Source of the DNA: Gerris lacustris
Taxonomy: Eukaryota; Arthropoda; Insecta; Hemiptera; Gerridae
Length of the DNA stretch: 64,000 nt
Assembly: GCA_951217055.1 (NCBI GenBank)
Contig: OX578281.1
Coordinates: 10,384,447-10,448,446, forward strand
Reading direction: 5' to 3'
In this document: in pieces, positions 21,371 to 33,934 of the stretch
How the letters are laid out: every line of letters begins with the position of its first letter
Position numbering within the stretch: position 1 is the first letter of the stretch
Position numbers and translations under genes: made by a program
Notes under the pieces: model-generated
The model's input: only the letters and a program-made list of their open reading frames with translations
Database searches by the model: none
Told to the model about the DNA's origin: nothing

Positions 21371-22407
21371 CTAACATTAACATAATATTTTTGTGATCAT
21401 CATAATGTGATCACATATATCAATTTTCTAAGAATCGAATTCCAGTGGATGTTTTTTTAGACTTTAGAAGAGATCTTTATTATTTTCTCGGACGCAATTT
21501 CGTTGTTATTTTAAGACTTCTTATAACCTTTCTTTCAGAGAGCGGTAAAGATTGACACACTCTCGTCTAAAGGCCGCTTTAGACGATCAACTTAGTTGTC
21601 AATTAGCCTTGTTGAAGTCAATGTTTATTGTCTGTGGACAATAAATATTTAATGGAGGCAAATTAGGACTATTTTATTAAATAAGAATAAAGTTTATTAA
21701 ATAAAAAAAATAATAAAAAATTTCTCAAGAATCCAGAGAGAGATTTTCCTTTTGTTTTAACTCGTTCCCAAAACTCAGAGATTCTTTAGTTTTCACGAGT
21801 AATACTAAAGTTATCACAAAATATACCTTAAAAAGAAAGTTAAAAGTATAAGTAAAGAAGATATAAATCAAATGAAACCCACAAAGCTGGTGTTAAAGAT
21901 CAGTTTTCTTTTTGTTAAAACAACTTAATTCCGTGGTTGGAATAACTAAATTACTTCTCCACCTGAATCTGATTTATCTTCATTAGTGATTTTTTTGTGT
22001 AAGTTTATATTCGCACCTTTTTAAAAAATCAAGTTAATGGCTTGTTCTTAAAGATATTTTTTTTTTAGTGTAATTTGTTTTCTTTTACACTCAACCTAGA
22101 TTTTAACTAAATTAGGTTTTGTAAGTTGATATAACAAAAAGGATAATTGTTTAAGGTTTGCGATTTTGAATAGAACTGTAAAATATTTTTAAACCTTAAA
22201 GAAATATTTAGTCTTATTTATTATTGGGTTTCAGAGCAATTTGGTATTATTTGAGTATACCAAATTGCTCTTTGCGGCTTGTATGATATTATAATAATTA
22301 TCAAAATGATATACGAATATAATTCGAGGTCGAAAGTTAGATTAGATATTAATAAACCTCACACCCAAAAGTGGGCACCACGGCTGACGCCGACTTGAAA
22401 CTAGGTA
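21371..22407. other. AT-rich intron sequence
   Basis: A short inverted repeat, AATTTGGTAT...ATACCAAATTGCTC, is at 22239-22272. Nothing else is supported. Confidence 0.35.
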
Positions 22408-22410
22408 AAG

Positions 22411-22461
<51 letters not shown>
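22408..22461. repeat. Long poly(A) tract
   Basis: About 54 A. It could be a retroposon tail in plus orientation, since a GTGGGCACCACGGCTGACGC segment precedes it. Confidence 0.85.
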
Positions 22462-22464
<3 letters not shown>

Positions 22465-22634
22465 ATATTAGTAAAAATAAAATATATTAATGTACCTATG
22501 TATATGTGTCAGTTTAATATGTTTCAATAAATGGTTATTTATTTATTTATTTAAATTGCTCTGAAATCCAATAATAAATAAGACAATTATTTTTACCTGT
22601 AAGATTTTTCAAATTTTTAAGTTATTTTTTGGTA

Positions 22635-22795
22635 ACGATGGCATCGGTAACGACAGAGAGAATCATTCTCCAGTATATATCTCAGTTGGTAAGAGCACCT
22701 GTAACGGATATATAGGAGGCCCGGTGCTGGGGTCTATTTTTCTCTGTATGTCTCCCGTAGTTAATGATAATTATAATTTGATTTAAATTGTAATA
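22635..22795 (+). repeat. tRNA-derived SINE, family S1
   Basis: ATCTCAGTTGGTAAGAGCAC (box A) is followed by the CCGGTGCTGGGGTCTATTTT and TCTCTGTATGTCTCCC landmarks. Box B is largely lost. Confidence 0.6.
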
Positions 22796-22817
22796 TTTTA
22801 CATATTGACCTTTATTT

Positions 22818-23050
22818 GGTACTTCTTTAGATTATAAATGACTTTGATAAAGACTTTGATATATGACTTTGACTAAATAACTACTATGACAAAAGGATGT
22901 TTAGTCCAATGTACTATGGGACAAAGGAATATCAACTTCTGTTATTATAAGGGGAGTAACAGCCTAAAGAAGAAGATTCCGTACACCTTCTTTAGATTGC
23001 TACTCCCCTCTGATTTTTATAGAAGGGGAGTAACAATCTAAAGAAGTGTC
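22818..23050. mobile_element. GGTACTTC-family MITE
   Basis: Ends GGTACTTCTTTAG and CTAAAGAAGTGTC, with internal paired GGGGAGTAACAGCCTAAAG / TTTAGATTGCTACTCCCC segments. The 8-base flanks CTTTATTT and CATTAATT do not match well. Confidence 0.65.
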
Positions 23051-23099
23051 CATTAATTTACATAATTATTCTGTGTTAAGTCGTTTATTGATGACGACT

Positions 23100-23388
23100 T
23101 AAACTATGACAGAGAAAGAGTGGAACTAGGCAGGATACATCGCGAGAAATAAGGACGGTAGGGTGACGGAGATGATGTCTTGGTATCCTAGAGATTGTAG
23201 AAGAGCAAATGGGACACCTAGTGTTAGATAGGGCGAAGAAATGCAAATGAATTGCGGAGGAGTTAGGGTTGTGACACACTTCACCATCCGGGTGGCCGCG
23301 GTACCCGTTACGTGGCAGCGAGGATGTATACTGCAAAGAATGGTTGAATGAAAATTAAATTTCTCAAATAATAATAATAACAATAAGT
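23100..23388 (+). pseudogene. LINE 3' end (endonuclease-RT type), degraded
   Basis: Broken plus-strand frames contain AGYIARE, then SWYPRDCRRANGTPSVR, followed by an in-frame stop and GEEMQMNCGG. This recalls the conserved C-terminal sequence of many arthropod LINEs (W-GHIAR, W-PR---R--GRP--RW-DE). The segment ends in an (AAT)n-like run at about 23367-23388, as LINE 3' ends often do. Frameshifts and stops make it non-functional. The apparent minus-strand frames over it are shadows. Confidence 0.55.
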
Positions 23389-23820
23389 ATTTTACTTGAA
23401 ATCATTTTAAAAAGTTGTATGATACGTTGACTTTATTATTTATATATAGGGGAGAGCGGGGTTGGTTGGGACACTTTTTTTTAGAGGCCGTGAGAGCCAC
23501 AGTTTTGCATGAACTTTTTCGCTTTTGTATGATTATCATACATAGAGATCCTAACTAACATATTCCAGACTTATAGCGACTTAAAAAAAACATTATCACA
23601 CTATTTTTTATTTTTTTCCAAAACCTTCACTTTGTCCAATGTATCTTAATGGGTAGGATACATTGGACACAGGGGTGGGATCACTAAAACTCCTGATATT
23701 GCAACTGAAATCATGAAAACAATTCATTTGAGTACTTAAATAGAAGGAACACTAAATAAGTAAGAAAGTAGGCAACCAAAAAAAGAAATAGGTATGATGT
23801 GTGTGTGATATGGGGGATGA
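23389..23820. other. Spacer with GGGGAGAGCGGGGTTGGTTG motif
   Basis: The motif at about 23450 and GGATACATTGGACACAGGGG near 23655 look like ends of dispersed elements, but no partner end is clear. Confidence 0.35.
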
Positions 23821-23882
23821 GTGGGACAGTTGGGGATGAATGGGACAAACTGCCCAATTCATCCTTCGACGCCATTTTATAA

Positions 23883-24405
<523 letters not shown>

Positions 24406-24409
24406 AACG

Positions 24410-25070
24410 TACAGTAAAAAATGTATTATTTATTTAAAATAATTTTTAGTAGCTAATTTTATATTATTATTTTTAAGAGTAAATTTTACTAGTTTATGTA
24501 TTTCTGTTTAACATTATTAGTGAATTGTATTTATTTTATTTACGATAATAATTTTTTTTCATGATATATTCTTGCTTTATTATAAAGTGAGTAAATAAAT
24601 AATAGTTAAAAAAAAAAAAAAAAAAATCTTAAGACATTTTATTCCCTTTGAGAATAGATAAACGGTATCTTTTAAGTGATTTGGAGATGGGGAAGGGGTG
24701 TCTTTATTTTTAAGATGGAAAGAGGGTTTAAAAGTTTAAAGCGAAATGTGTCCTGTAGTTGTAGAATATAAATTAGACTAGGAGGAGGTTCATAGAAGTG
24801 GGTGGATCTCTTTTGTTTATAGGACGGTATTAAAGGGTTTCCCCCATCGATTTCTCACCCTCGATATTATTCTTTGCTGTTTTTAAGGTCACATCTCTAT
24901 ATCTAATTTGCTCTCATTTTTTAATTTTGTCCTTTTGCCAAAAGTTTGAAAAAAAATGAAGGTGAAAGATTGAAATATCAGGGTAGGTTAAAAAAGCCGA
25001 CTCTGAAGATAGTATAGAGGTAAAGGAGAGGCTGCAGTGCTGCTCTCAGGTGGCACTCCCCCCTAACTCC
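24410..25070. other. AT-rich intron sequence
   Basis: An A run is at 24609-24626. No feature is supported until the GC-richer segment after 24990. Confidence 0.3.
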
Positions 25071-25135
25071 ACGTGTACTCAGTAATGACGTCACATGCAC
25101 GTGCACCTGTGTCGTCATTCCTGACGTCATCGTTT
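25071..25135. promoter_or_regulatory. Candidate CRE-pair cluster
   Basis: Two perfect TGACGTCA palindromes (25086-25093, 25122-25129) lie 36 bases apart, with GTGCACGTGCAC-like and CACGTG-like motifs between and before them. The segment is GC-richer than its surroundings. TGACGTCA is the classic CREB/ATF site. A regulatory role inside this intron is inference only. Confidence 0.3.
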
Positions 25136-25456
25136 TTACTTAGCTAACATCTAAGCCGTAACTGTTGGCCCTCCCTATTTTTGGATCTTGCCTTCTCGCA
25201 TCCGACTATTTTCACGCTAAAGCCGACCTATCTTTAACGTTAAAAAATATTTCTCGGTTCTCTTATCCTCTCTAGACGACCTTATTATGTTTATTTTTTT
25301 ACGATCCACGTCTCCCTTCCCACCTTGTCTAATCTAATAGAATCACCTGGGTAGAATGTAAACACCCACCTTCCAAACTTCTCTGTGAACTATAAAACCA
25401 ACCTAGTTTTCTTTACTCTACATATATATAAATCTTCAATTAATGATTTTTTTTTA
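25136..25456. other. Spacer, nothing recognised
   Basis: No feature can be supported. Confidence 0.3.

Positions 25457-25550
<94 letters not shown>
25457..25550. repeat. (AT)n microsatellite
   Basis: About 47 AT dinucleotides. Confidence 0.95.
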
Positions 25551-25552
<2 letters not shown>

Positions 25553-25779
25553 CATCTTATACGAACTAAATAAAGTATCTATATTTAGTGCACTATCGAT
25601 TGGCAAAAAAAATATTGCGAACAAACAGCAGGAAATTATGTTTTAGGATCATTGCTTTGATAAACTCAAATCTATATATTTGTCGGATTCTCTTACTCTA
25701 AACGAGCAAATCTCCAATACAATAAATTTAATTATTTTAAAAAAATCATAATATTTACAATAATTAATCAATGTCTATT

Positions 25780-27351
25780 CAGGGGCGGTCCTAGGGGTAA
25801 GTTTTGGGGGGGGTAATCAATATCATTGTCCTTATTTCCCCTCTTCTCCTCAAAATAATTAGAAAACTACGATAGACGATCTTATACATTTAGAACCCAA
25901 AATATCAAGTCCCCCCCCCCCCCCCCCCCCCCCCCGAATAAACTTGAAGTATTGCATAAGCTCCATAAAAAACCCCTCTAAAACCAGAAAGGGGACATTA
26001 GCTCTTTAAAAAAACTGATTCCTAGTATAGCTACTCTTACAAATATAATAAGAAACAAACAGTTATGAAATAAAAAAAATTATTGAACATTATAATAACC
26101 TTTGCAGATAATAAAAAAAAAATCATAAACACAATATTCTAAGATTAAAAAAAAATTAGATTAATACTTGTGGATTTTCCACCCTTTTGATAAATTCATT
26201 AGCTTTCTGTACTGCTTCTTTATGGTATAAGTGGTTATTATGAACTTCCAAATCCCCATCTTTGCCATGCAGTTTTGAATATTTTGTTAATGGATTTTTA
26301 ACCAATTTATTTAAAGGCGTGCTTTTATTAACGCCGCCTAATTTACTAGAAAAAAATACGCAATATTTACATAGAATACCATTTAAAATTCTTGAATATG
26401 TTAACCACTGATAATTGTTGAAATGTTTTTGCCCTAAATAGCACTTAACGTCATTTCCTTTTTTATTGTGAATCGAAAATTGAAATGTAAAGTCAGCATT
26501 AGGCTTCCAAGCTAGTTCAATTATATTTTTTAAATCAAAGTCCGTTAAATTTTTAAATTCATTATTAATGTAATGTCCTATATCTATATTATTACCTTGT
26601 ACTATTTGCTTGGAGGAGAAAGAATTGGAATCATTTTGTAGAGTTGAATCCTCACTCATATTCATATTCACATTTCTCACTTTAGTGTCACTGTAATTGT
26701 TTATATCTGTTTAAGTTGGAATAATCGAGCAGCGTGGACGGAGTATTTATCCATAATTTACGAACACAATTAAATCGCGCAATTAAACAAAAATTAGCAA
26801 TAAAACAACAACAAATTAGCAAAAATTTTCAACAAAGAAATAATTTTAACAAAAAGAACTACAATAAATAAAATATTTAGACGTTTTAAATGTAAGGGTG
26901 AAATAATTAAATAGGTCTGAACAGTGATAAGTCAAAGATAGAACTAAAATAAAAATAAATTATTGTAAGAGAGATATAGAGGGGGTAGGGGGTTAATACA
27001 AACAAGTCACATATACATATATACCACTACTTATAATGGTATAACTCCTTAACTATCGGATTCGGTGCTTTCATCTCGAGTCGGTCTTTAAGTCTCATCA
27101 AAGTACCCGAATGCTCCACTCCCTATCACCTAGTAGCTGCTTATCTACACTTTCAGCAATGTCCCCTTTTTTTCTTTAGTATTGTATTAGATTATTAAAA
27201 GATAATACAAAATATATATTATTTAGAAATATAACTTTGTTATCTGTTATCTTTAAGTCATTTGGTGTTTTCTTTGAGGTTTTTTTTTATTTCTCCAAAA
27301 ATCCTGGGGGGGGTAATTACCCCCATTACCCCCCCCGTGGGACCGCCCTTG
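25780..27351 (-). mobile_element. hAT element, deletion derivative with TTF-domain ORF
   Basis: The inverted ends CAGGGGCGGTCC (left) and CAAGGGCGGTCC (right, reverse complement) are flanked by a perfect duplication TGTCTATT (25772-25779 and 27352-27359). At 1,572 bases it is far too short for a complete hAT transposase. The only ORF, 26156-26680 on the minus strand, encodes the N-terminal zinc-finger part. G and C runs follow both ends. Confidence 0.92.
26156..26680 (-). CDS. hAT transposase N-terminal TTF-type zinc-finger protein (truncated)
   Basis: The 174-residue ORF has the TTF-type zinc-finger region found before the catalytic domain of ZMYM1-like hAT transposases. From about residue 52 it shows the family pattern: IIELAWKPN, W92-TYS, GILCKYCVFF with Cys104 and Cys107, LTKYSKLHGKDGDLEVH with His147, and His150/His153 in HLYHKEAV. 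The N-terminal 50 residues are Ser/Asn-rich and probably disordered. The frame has no stop or shift, but it ends at residue 174, so the DDE/RNase H-like catalytic domain and dimerisation region are absent. Full-length relatives are several times longer. Such a fragment could bind DNA or nucleoprotein without cutting, as known for some transposon-encoded repressors, but that role is inference. It lies inside the element bounded at 25780 and 27351. Confidence 0.8.
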   Translation of the reverse strand: MRNVNMNMSEDSTLQNDSNSFSSKQIVQGNNIDIGHYINNEFKNLTDFDLKNIIELAWKPNADFTFQFSIHNKKGNDVKCYLGQKHFNNYQWLTYSRILNGILCKYCVFFSSKLGGVNKSTPLNKLVKNPLTKYSKLHGKDGDLEVHNNHLYHKEAVQKANEFIKRVENPQVLI

Positions 27352-27359
27352 TGTCTATT

Positions 27360-27414
27360 ATTAAATGTTTTTGAGACTGAAATCCTGTTTTAAATTATAT
27401 TTTTATTACTTCCT
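27360..27414. other. Flank of the hAT element
   Basis: Short AT-rich flank with no feature. Confidence 0.3.
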
Positions 27415-28170
27415 CTTACACGTAGTATATACAAGAAAGTATTCTAATAGCGCTATTACTCGCTTTTGAGATTTTTATTAATTTACATGTTTTAAGTCCC
27501 CCTGAGTCCAAAAAATTGTCCGCTGTAGTCAGTGCAGAACTGCGAAGCCTATAAATTAATGGGTTGATTTCAATGAAAATTGGCATAACTGTTAAGATTT
27601 ACTCTAAACTTGAGGCTACTACCCCCCAAAAAACTCTGGATAAACGTAAAAAAGTAGTCAATTTTTATTTCAGTTCTTTTATTGGAGTCACTTGATTGAG
27701 CTCTAATGACTCAAATCAGGCATTTTGCCCTGATCATTCAGTCAATTTACCAACTAATCGGTAAAGAAGATTTCTTAAAAAAGAAACACCATGACATCAT
27801 AATGAGGTTTGAAGATATCCCAATAAAGGGATGAAATATCACCTTTTTGAAAAATTTAATTAAAAAATGTGTTCATTTTAATCACAATCACCCCTGAATC
27901 CTGAAGACTCAAATAAAAATAGACTTATAATTTAGCCAAGGTAAAAATGGGTAAACAAATTATTTGTCGAAATCGGTTCCGACGATTTTGATTACAACAC
28001 TTTAAACTGCAGTCCATTTAAATACGCATCTAACCATTTAAGTTGTTTTACCGGGAAATATCTAGTTTTTGAGAAAACTAGATTGTGGACTGTGGGAGAC
28101 CGGGCTCGATTCCCCGCTAGGGAGGAGTAATTTTTATGGTTAATTTTTGGTACAATTTTCATTAATAATT
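27415..28170 (+). repeat. Family F2 repeat with tRNA box B-like end
   Basis: It shares blocks with 34515-34860 (plus) and 52530-52940 (minus), including a CGATTTTGATTA block and CCATTTAAATACG. Near 28095 GGGCTCGATTCCCCGCTAGG is box B-like, which suggests a link to a tRNA-derived retroposon. Confidence 0.55.
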
Positions 28171-28497
28171 AAATGTTAGCACGAAAACTTGAAAAATATA
28201 ACCAAGTAGTTATCTACTCGTATATGGTAAAGTTTCGTTCCAGTTAAATCGGACAGAATTTATTTGTTATGGTTAGATTTCTAGGAATTATTCTAGAATT
28301 TCAAGTTCTTAGTAAATAAAAAATGAACTTTTCTCCCTAGTTTACCAAGAGGAAAGTTACTCATTGCACCCAGTCAGGTTAAACTGGGAGTAATGGCAAA
28401 TTAGGGAATCCTAAAATCACATGATGCCCTCCAGTGTTGCCCTAGATAAAGCACAAATAAATAAGTAGGTAAATAAGATGTTAAATACACAATTTAA
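28171..28497. other. Spacer, no gene
   Basis: No feature can be supported. Confidence 0.3.
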
Positions 28498-28810
28498 TTT
28501 TGCTTCCGAGCTTACCGAAGGTAACAGAAGCTATGTGATCGTTCTGAAGAACAAAACGATTTTAAGCTTCCGATTTCAAAAATTCCAAGACAGAAACCCG
28601 TTACAGACATAAGGGATCATTTTTGGTTCCGTGTCTGTCTGTCGTTCAATTTTTGCGAACCAACATATCTTAAAAACTACACGTCCGATTTTAATGAAAT
28701 TTGCATAGTAGGTCATAATTAGCTCATTCTTGGTCCCATATAAGTTTCAACCTTCTGCGCTAATTTGTTTCTCTTCCACATTCGCACAAACATACATTTA
28801 TTTACACCTG
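28498..28810 (+). repeat. Family F3 repeat, copy
   Basis: It starts GCTTCCGAGCTTACCGAAGG and includes GATCGTTCTGAAGAAC, GGTTCCGTGTCTGTCTGTCG and CATATCTTAAAAACTACACG. Other copies are at 39190-39660 (minus), 45105-45316 (plus), 54290-54790 (plus) and 60060-60480 (minus). It is non-coding. Confidence 0.65.
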
Positions 28811-29083
28811 TAGCTTCAAAAGTACTTATCTGATTTGTATGAAACTTTTATAGTTTATTGTAAGTTAAAAGTTTATTGTAGTTTATTGTAAAAAAACGGG
28901 GGACACAATTAGACAAATTAGACAATAAGTGCATGTAAAAGTATAAAATCAAAAATGTACGTGATTGAAGGATGTACGTGAAGGACGCGAGGAAGCTATG
29001 CGCCACACCAATTGGCAGTCTATTTTAACTTTTGCTGAATATCTAAATCTTTAATGTTTTCTTCACTATGTAACCTCCACATC
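28811..29083. other. Spacer continuing the F3-type body
   Basis: A TAGTTTATTGTAA phrase is directly repeated near 28850-28890. It contains GGACGCGAGGAAGCTATGCG, which recurs in altered form next to F3 copies near 39610 and 54730. Confidence 0.4.
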
Positions 29084-29311
29084 TGTAGATATACTAATTA
29101 CATTCTAAATGTAGATATACTAATTAAATTCTAAATGTAGATATACTAATTAAATTCTAAATGTAGATATACTTATTATATTCTAAATGTAGATATACTA
29201 ATTAAATTCTAAATGTAGATATACTAATTAAATTCTAAATGTAGATATACTAATTAAATTCTAAATGTAGATATAATAATTAAATTCTAAATGTAGATAT
29301 AGTAATTCATA
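29084..29311. repeat. 26-base tandem array, about 8.8 units
   Basis: The unit TGTAGATATACTAATTAAAT plus TCTAAA repeats head to tail with few substitutions; the fourth and last units are most diverged. Confidence 0.92.
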
Positions 29312-29563
29312 TGTATATAAATCAGTTGGCAATTACTATATATGTCTGATTTTTGCATCTAATTTTAGTATTGAATTACAAATAATTACAATTTATAATT
29401 CAATTTTAACTCGATTCAACTTATTTAGGGAATTCTTTAATGTAAAATTAAAATATTATTCCACGTTTTTCCCCTTTCAATAGATTACTCTTACCAAAAG
29501 ATTTTCTAAATACTAAGAATAAACCCGTTCTTCAGAATCCATATTAGTGTTTATTAGTGTTTA

Positions 29564-30389
<826 letters not shown>

Positions 30390-31034
30390 CAGTGAAATAC
30401 GTTTAAGACGAAAACGCTTAAAATGAAAAATCGGTTAACACGAAAAATTATTGCGGTCCCGACAAAATACTAGGTATTTTCATACATTTTACTTCTTTTA
30501 ACACGAAATAAAAATCGCTTAAGACGAAAAGAATTCGCTTCTCGTAACGAAAAAAAATACACATTTAAGCCTTATTATTATTATTTTTTTTTTTTTATCC
30601 CTCCTCTACCCGCGGGCAAGGCAGAGGCGTTTTAACTCCTTGGCCTACAAGCGCAACACCTCATATAAACCAGTGATAATGAAGAGGGATCGGAAATAAA
30701 AATGAGACACCCAGACGAGAATCTTTTATCTCGGCTTAGAAATACTGACACCGAAGGGGTGAGACAAGATGATAATGTTTTCTAAACAACCCCCTCCTGT
30801 GACACAGGAGGGGGCTCTTTATCTCTGTGAATAACACCTACTCTACCTTTTTTGCAATTTGATGTTAAAAAAAGACAATGCAAAAAAAAAATATCAGATT
30901 ATTTTTCAAAAAATTAAAGTTTTTATTACATTTTTTATTTGGTTTATTGTGTTATATATTAAAAAATAAATATACAATGTATGAATGTAAATTGTATGCA
31001 TCTTATTAAACAATTTGACATCAAAGGTATTGGT

Positions 31035-31089
<55 letters not shown>

Positions 31090-31160
31090 GGACCTTTAAC
31101 ACGAAATTCTTTTAACACGAAAAAATATGTTGGTCCTCTCAGTTTCGTCTTAAACGATTT

Positions 31161-31166
<6 letters not shown>
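30390..31166. mobile_element. pogo/Tigger-like MITE
   Basis: Left end CAGTGAAATACGTTTAAGAC and right end (reverse complement) TAGTGAAAATCGTTTAAGAC are inverted repeats of the pogo type next to TA dinucleotides. Subterminal TTAACACGAAA motifs occur in both halves. A 12-base-arm perfect hairpin CCCCCTCCTGTG/CACAGGAGGGGG lies at 30789-30813, and a T run of about 49 at 31038-31086. No transposase ORF remains. Confidence 0.75.
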
Positions 31167-31196
<30 letters not shown>

Positions 31197-31350
31197 CTAT
31201 ATGTATACATGTGTGTGTGTGTGCCAACATTTTACAGTGTCCTATGATAGAGTGCTGAAGAGGAAAAGTTTGCTCATTTTTGTGGGTTTTTTGGGAAAAA
31301 AGTAATTAACTTTTATAAACTTCTACTTGATCTTAGAGTTCACTTTACAG

Positions 31351-32047
31351 CAGGGGTGGCCAACCCGCGGCACGCTGGCCGTGAAGTGGCCAGCGACGCC
31401 TTTTGAGGTGGCCCGCGGAAACTTGCCAGTATTTATTTATTTTTTAAAGTTTGTTAATCGACTTTTACCCGAATTTTTTAAAAAAGTATTTTTATTTTAT
31501 TAATATAATAATAATATAATTGTTAATACTTTAATGATTGGATATCACAATAGACCTACAATCGTGTGATTCGGTAAACTTCTAGGTAAATTTAAGTGTA
31601 AGCAAGTGCGATAGGGAAAGACACGGTTTGATAACTAATGATATCTCATGACATCTCTCTTCTTGATCTCCCGATGCATACTATCCAGGCTGCAAAAGTC
31701 CGATGAAGCGCACCTTTAGATGATTTCTGAAAATCAACAGGCATGTCAATTCTTTCTTTGGTTCCTTCGCGTTTTTGCTACTCTCTTTTTTCTCTCGTTC
31801 GTAATAAATTTTTTGAATATTAAGTTATTCACATAATGTTTTCTGATTGTGTGAATTTTAGAATATAAATTGGTTCTTGAATTACCGATTCTATTCCTAT
31901 TATATTTAATAATATGCATAGAAAATATAAGTTTTTCAATGTTGTGTGAATTGCAGATGAATGTGTGGGTGACTGGGGGGGGGGGGGGGGGGGGAATTGG
32001 CCCTCCGAGTTTGTGGAACCACGATCGAAAAAGGTTGGCCGCCCCTG
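31351..32047. mobile_element. hAT-type non-autonomous element with 8-base duplication
   Basis: The ends CAGGGGTGGCCAACC and CAGGGGCGGCCAACC (right, reverse complement) differ at one of 15 bases. CTTTACAG is duplicated at 31343-31350 and 32048-32055. A G run lies at about 31975-31994. The frame at 31870-32109 crosses the right end and is not a gene. Confidence 0.92.
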
Positions 32048-32106
32048 CTTTACAGTATGTGATATTGTTTATGACTTCCCTTATGATTTTGCTAATTATG
32101 AAGGTA

Positions 32107-32410
32107 TAATTTTAACATGGTAGTAGTAGTAGTAAGGTGCTATTACTAGTACTAGACGGGTATGACTAATCACTTGTTGGAACCTAGCAATTAGGCCATC
32201 TTTTAGGCCCACTTTGCAAGCCCCGTGGTAGAGAGTTGCAGCCACTTACCACGTCATACCTCTGTGCATTGTACCACCGAAGCGAGTATGACGTGATCAA
32301 TAGTAAAACATATAAATCAGAGCATCACGGCGAGGGACACACGATCTCGTACCGCTCATGATTCTGTGATGGCCGAGCAGACGTGGTAAATAATTTAACG
32401 CTGGCTCTCT
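32107..32410 (-). repeat. SINE S2, copy with TAG-rich tail
   Basis: It matches 20160-20440 in the body (CACTTGTTGGAACCTAGCAA, TGTACCACCGAAGCGAGTAT). A TAGTAGTAGTAG tail lies at its 3' side (about 32119-32133). Confidence 0.6.
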
Positions 32411-32711
32411 ATGGATTATTTTCTCTTTTTAACATGGTTAATGGTTAGTCATACCAAAAATCAAATTTTCAGTCATAACCCTTTTCCCGGAACATGATTT
32501 GAACCCCCAACTTTAGGAACATCGTTATTTTTTACCGACGCTATAGTTTTTCTATATTTTTAGATTGTTATTTTATTAGACGTTCAGTATAAGACACTTG
32601 CTTAGTATATAAAACATAATTAAATACCTTTAACTATCCATTTATAAAAATCATTGAAATGGGTGTAATAATTAGGTGCTAGAAAAACGAAATTACAGGC
32701 TTTTGAGATAC
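32411..32711. other. Spacer, no gene
   Basis: No feature can be supported. Confidence 0.3.
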
Positions 32712-32987
32712 AACATCGGTAAAAATTACGGTTTTAATGGTAGAACATCGGTAAAAATTACGGTTTTAATGGTAGAACATCGGTAAAAATTACGGTTTTA
32801 ATGGTAGAACATCGGTAAAAATTACGGTTTTAATGGTAGAACATCGGTAAAAATTACGGTTTTAATGGTAGAACATCGGTAAAAATTACGGTTTTAATGG
32901 TAGAACATCGGTAAAAATTACGGTTTTAATGGTAGAACATCGGTAAAAATTACGGTTTTAATGGTAGAACATCGGTAAAAATTACGG
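32712..32987. repeat. Perfect 32-base tandem array, 8.6 units
   Basis: Units start AACATCGGTAAAAATTACGG every 32 bases (32712 to 32968) and I see no differences between full units. The homogeneity points to a recent expansion. Confidence 0.95.
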
Positions 32988-33934
32988 AAATGAAAAAAAT
33001 CACAGGGAAGTACTTGCGTCCAAGTACTTTTTAGGGTTTTGTAGATGAGTAAGTATACCCGTTATGTAATTATGATTTTTTTGTCTTCGAACTCAAGGGT
33101 CCCGGGTTCAATCCCCCGGGGGGTCACATAGTTTTTTATAAAGACAAGATAAATTACATTTTTCAGGAAATTTGCATCGCCCCACCATAAGGTATAACCA
33201 TGAATTGTTTCGAAATTTTAGGACCAGCCGTTATATAGTGGTTGGGGGGGGGGAATGTTTTGGGTATATTTTGATTTTTTTAACCAATAAGGAATGCAAA
33301 ATTTAAAAAAGCATATATATATTTGTGTCCTACTCTTCAGCAGCTTTCATTTGATACCCCACTCAAAAATTTAAAAAAAAAAAAATTGAGTTTATCACAT
33401 TTTTTCGACTTGCGCATGCGCATATCAAATTTTGAACTTCTATATAATTTTCCTGTGGTTGGGTCAAAAAGTTGCACCAGTGTTTCAAATTTCAGCACTT
33501 TCGCTTAAACGGTTCGGGCCCTATGAACCAAAGAGCGACGGACAGACGGACACATCACCCTTGGCATAAGGGTTTTGAGAAGTATCTACAAAACCCTAAA
33601 AATCTAACCAAATGTGGAATACCGGTAGATTTTTCCGACAGACCTAAACGACACCGATGATTATGCTAAAAAAAGCGGCATGATTATGCTCAGCGTAGCG
33701 GCAACCGTCTCTCCTTTATAGTAAGATGTCCACTGAAAGTGTCTTTGGGCCACATCCATATAAAGTGCCATATTCACATAAAGTGCTACCGGCGAATATT
33801 TTGTAAACTATAGTGGTGAATAATACCGATGATTTTTTGTGTGATTTATCCAAATATTATGTAGTTTTTTCTAGACTAATATTACAAAGTTACGGTTTTA
33901 CTTCACTTACTTGTGTTGTTTTCAAAGTCATTAT
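32988..33934. repeat. Dispersed repeat with inverted TAGGGTTTTGTAGAT ends
   Basis: TTTTTAGGGTTTTGTAGAT at about 33026-33045 is inverted at about 33580-33602 (ATCTACAAAACCCTAAAAA). Inside are a box B-like GGGTTCAATCCCC (about 33104), a G run near 33243 and a GACGGACAGACGGACAC tract. No gene is supported. Confidence 0.45.

Noticed and set aside
23085..23383. Minus-strand proteins of 83-85 residues
   Set aside because: The plus strand shows a degraded LINE C-terminus here; the minus frames are shadows.
30789..30813. Intrinsic transcription terminator
   Set aside because: It is a perfect GC hairpin but lies inside a eukaryotic MITE and is not followed directly by a functional U-tract context.
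30906..31118. Lysine-run or phenylalanine-run proteins over homopolymers (also 31015-31305, 61694-61906)
   Set aside because: They derive from A or T runs inside transposons.
32712..32987. CRISPR-like array
   Set aside because: The 32-base units are directly adjacent with no spacers, in eukaryotic intron DNA; the 26-base array at 29084 is the same in this respect.
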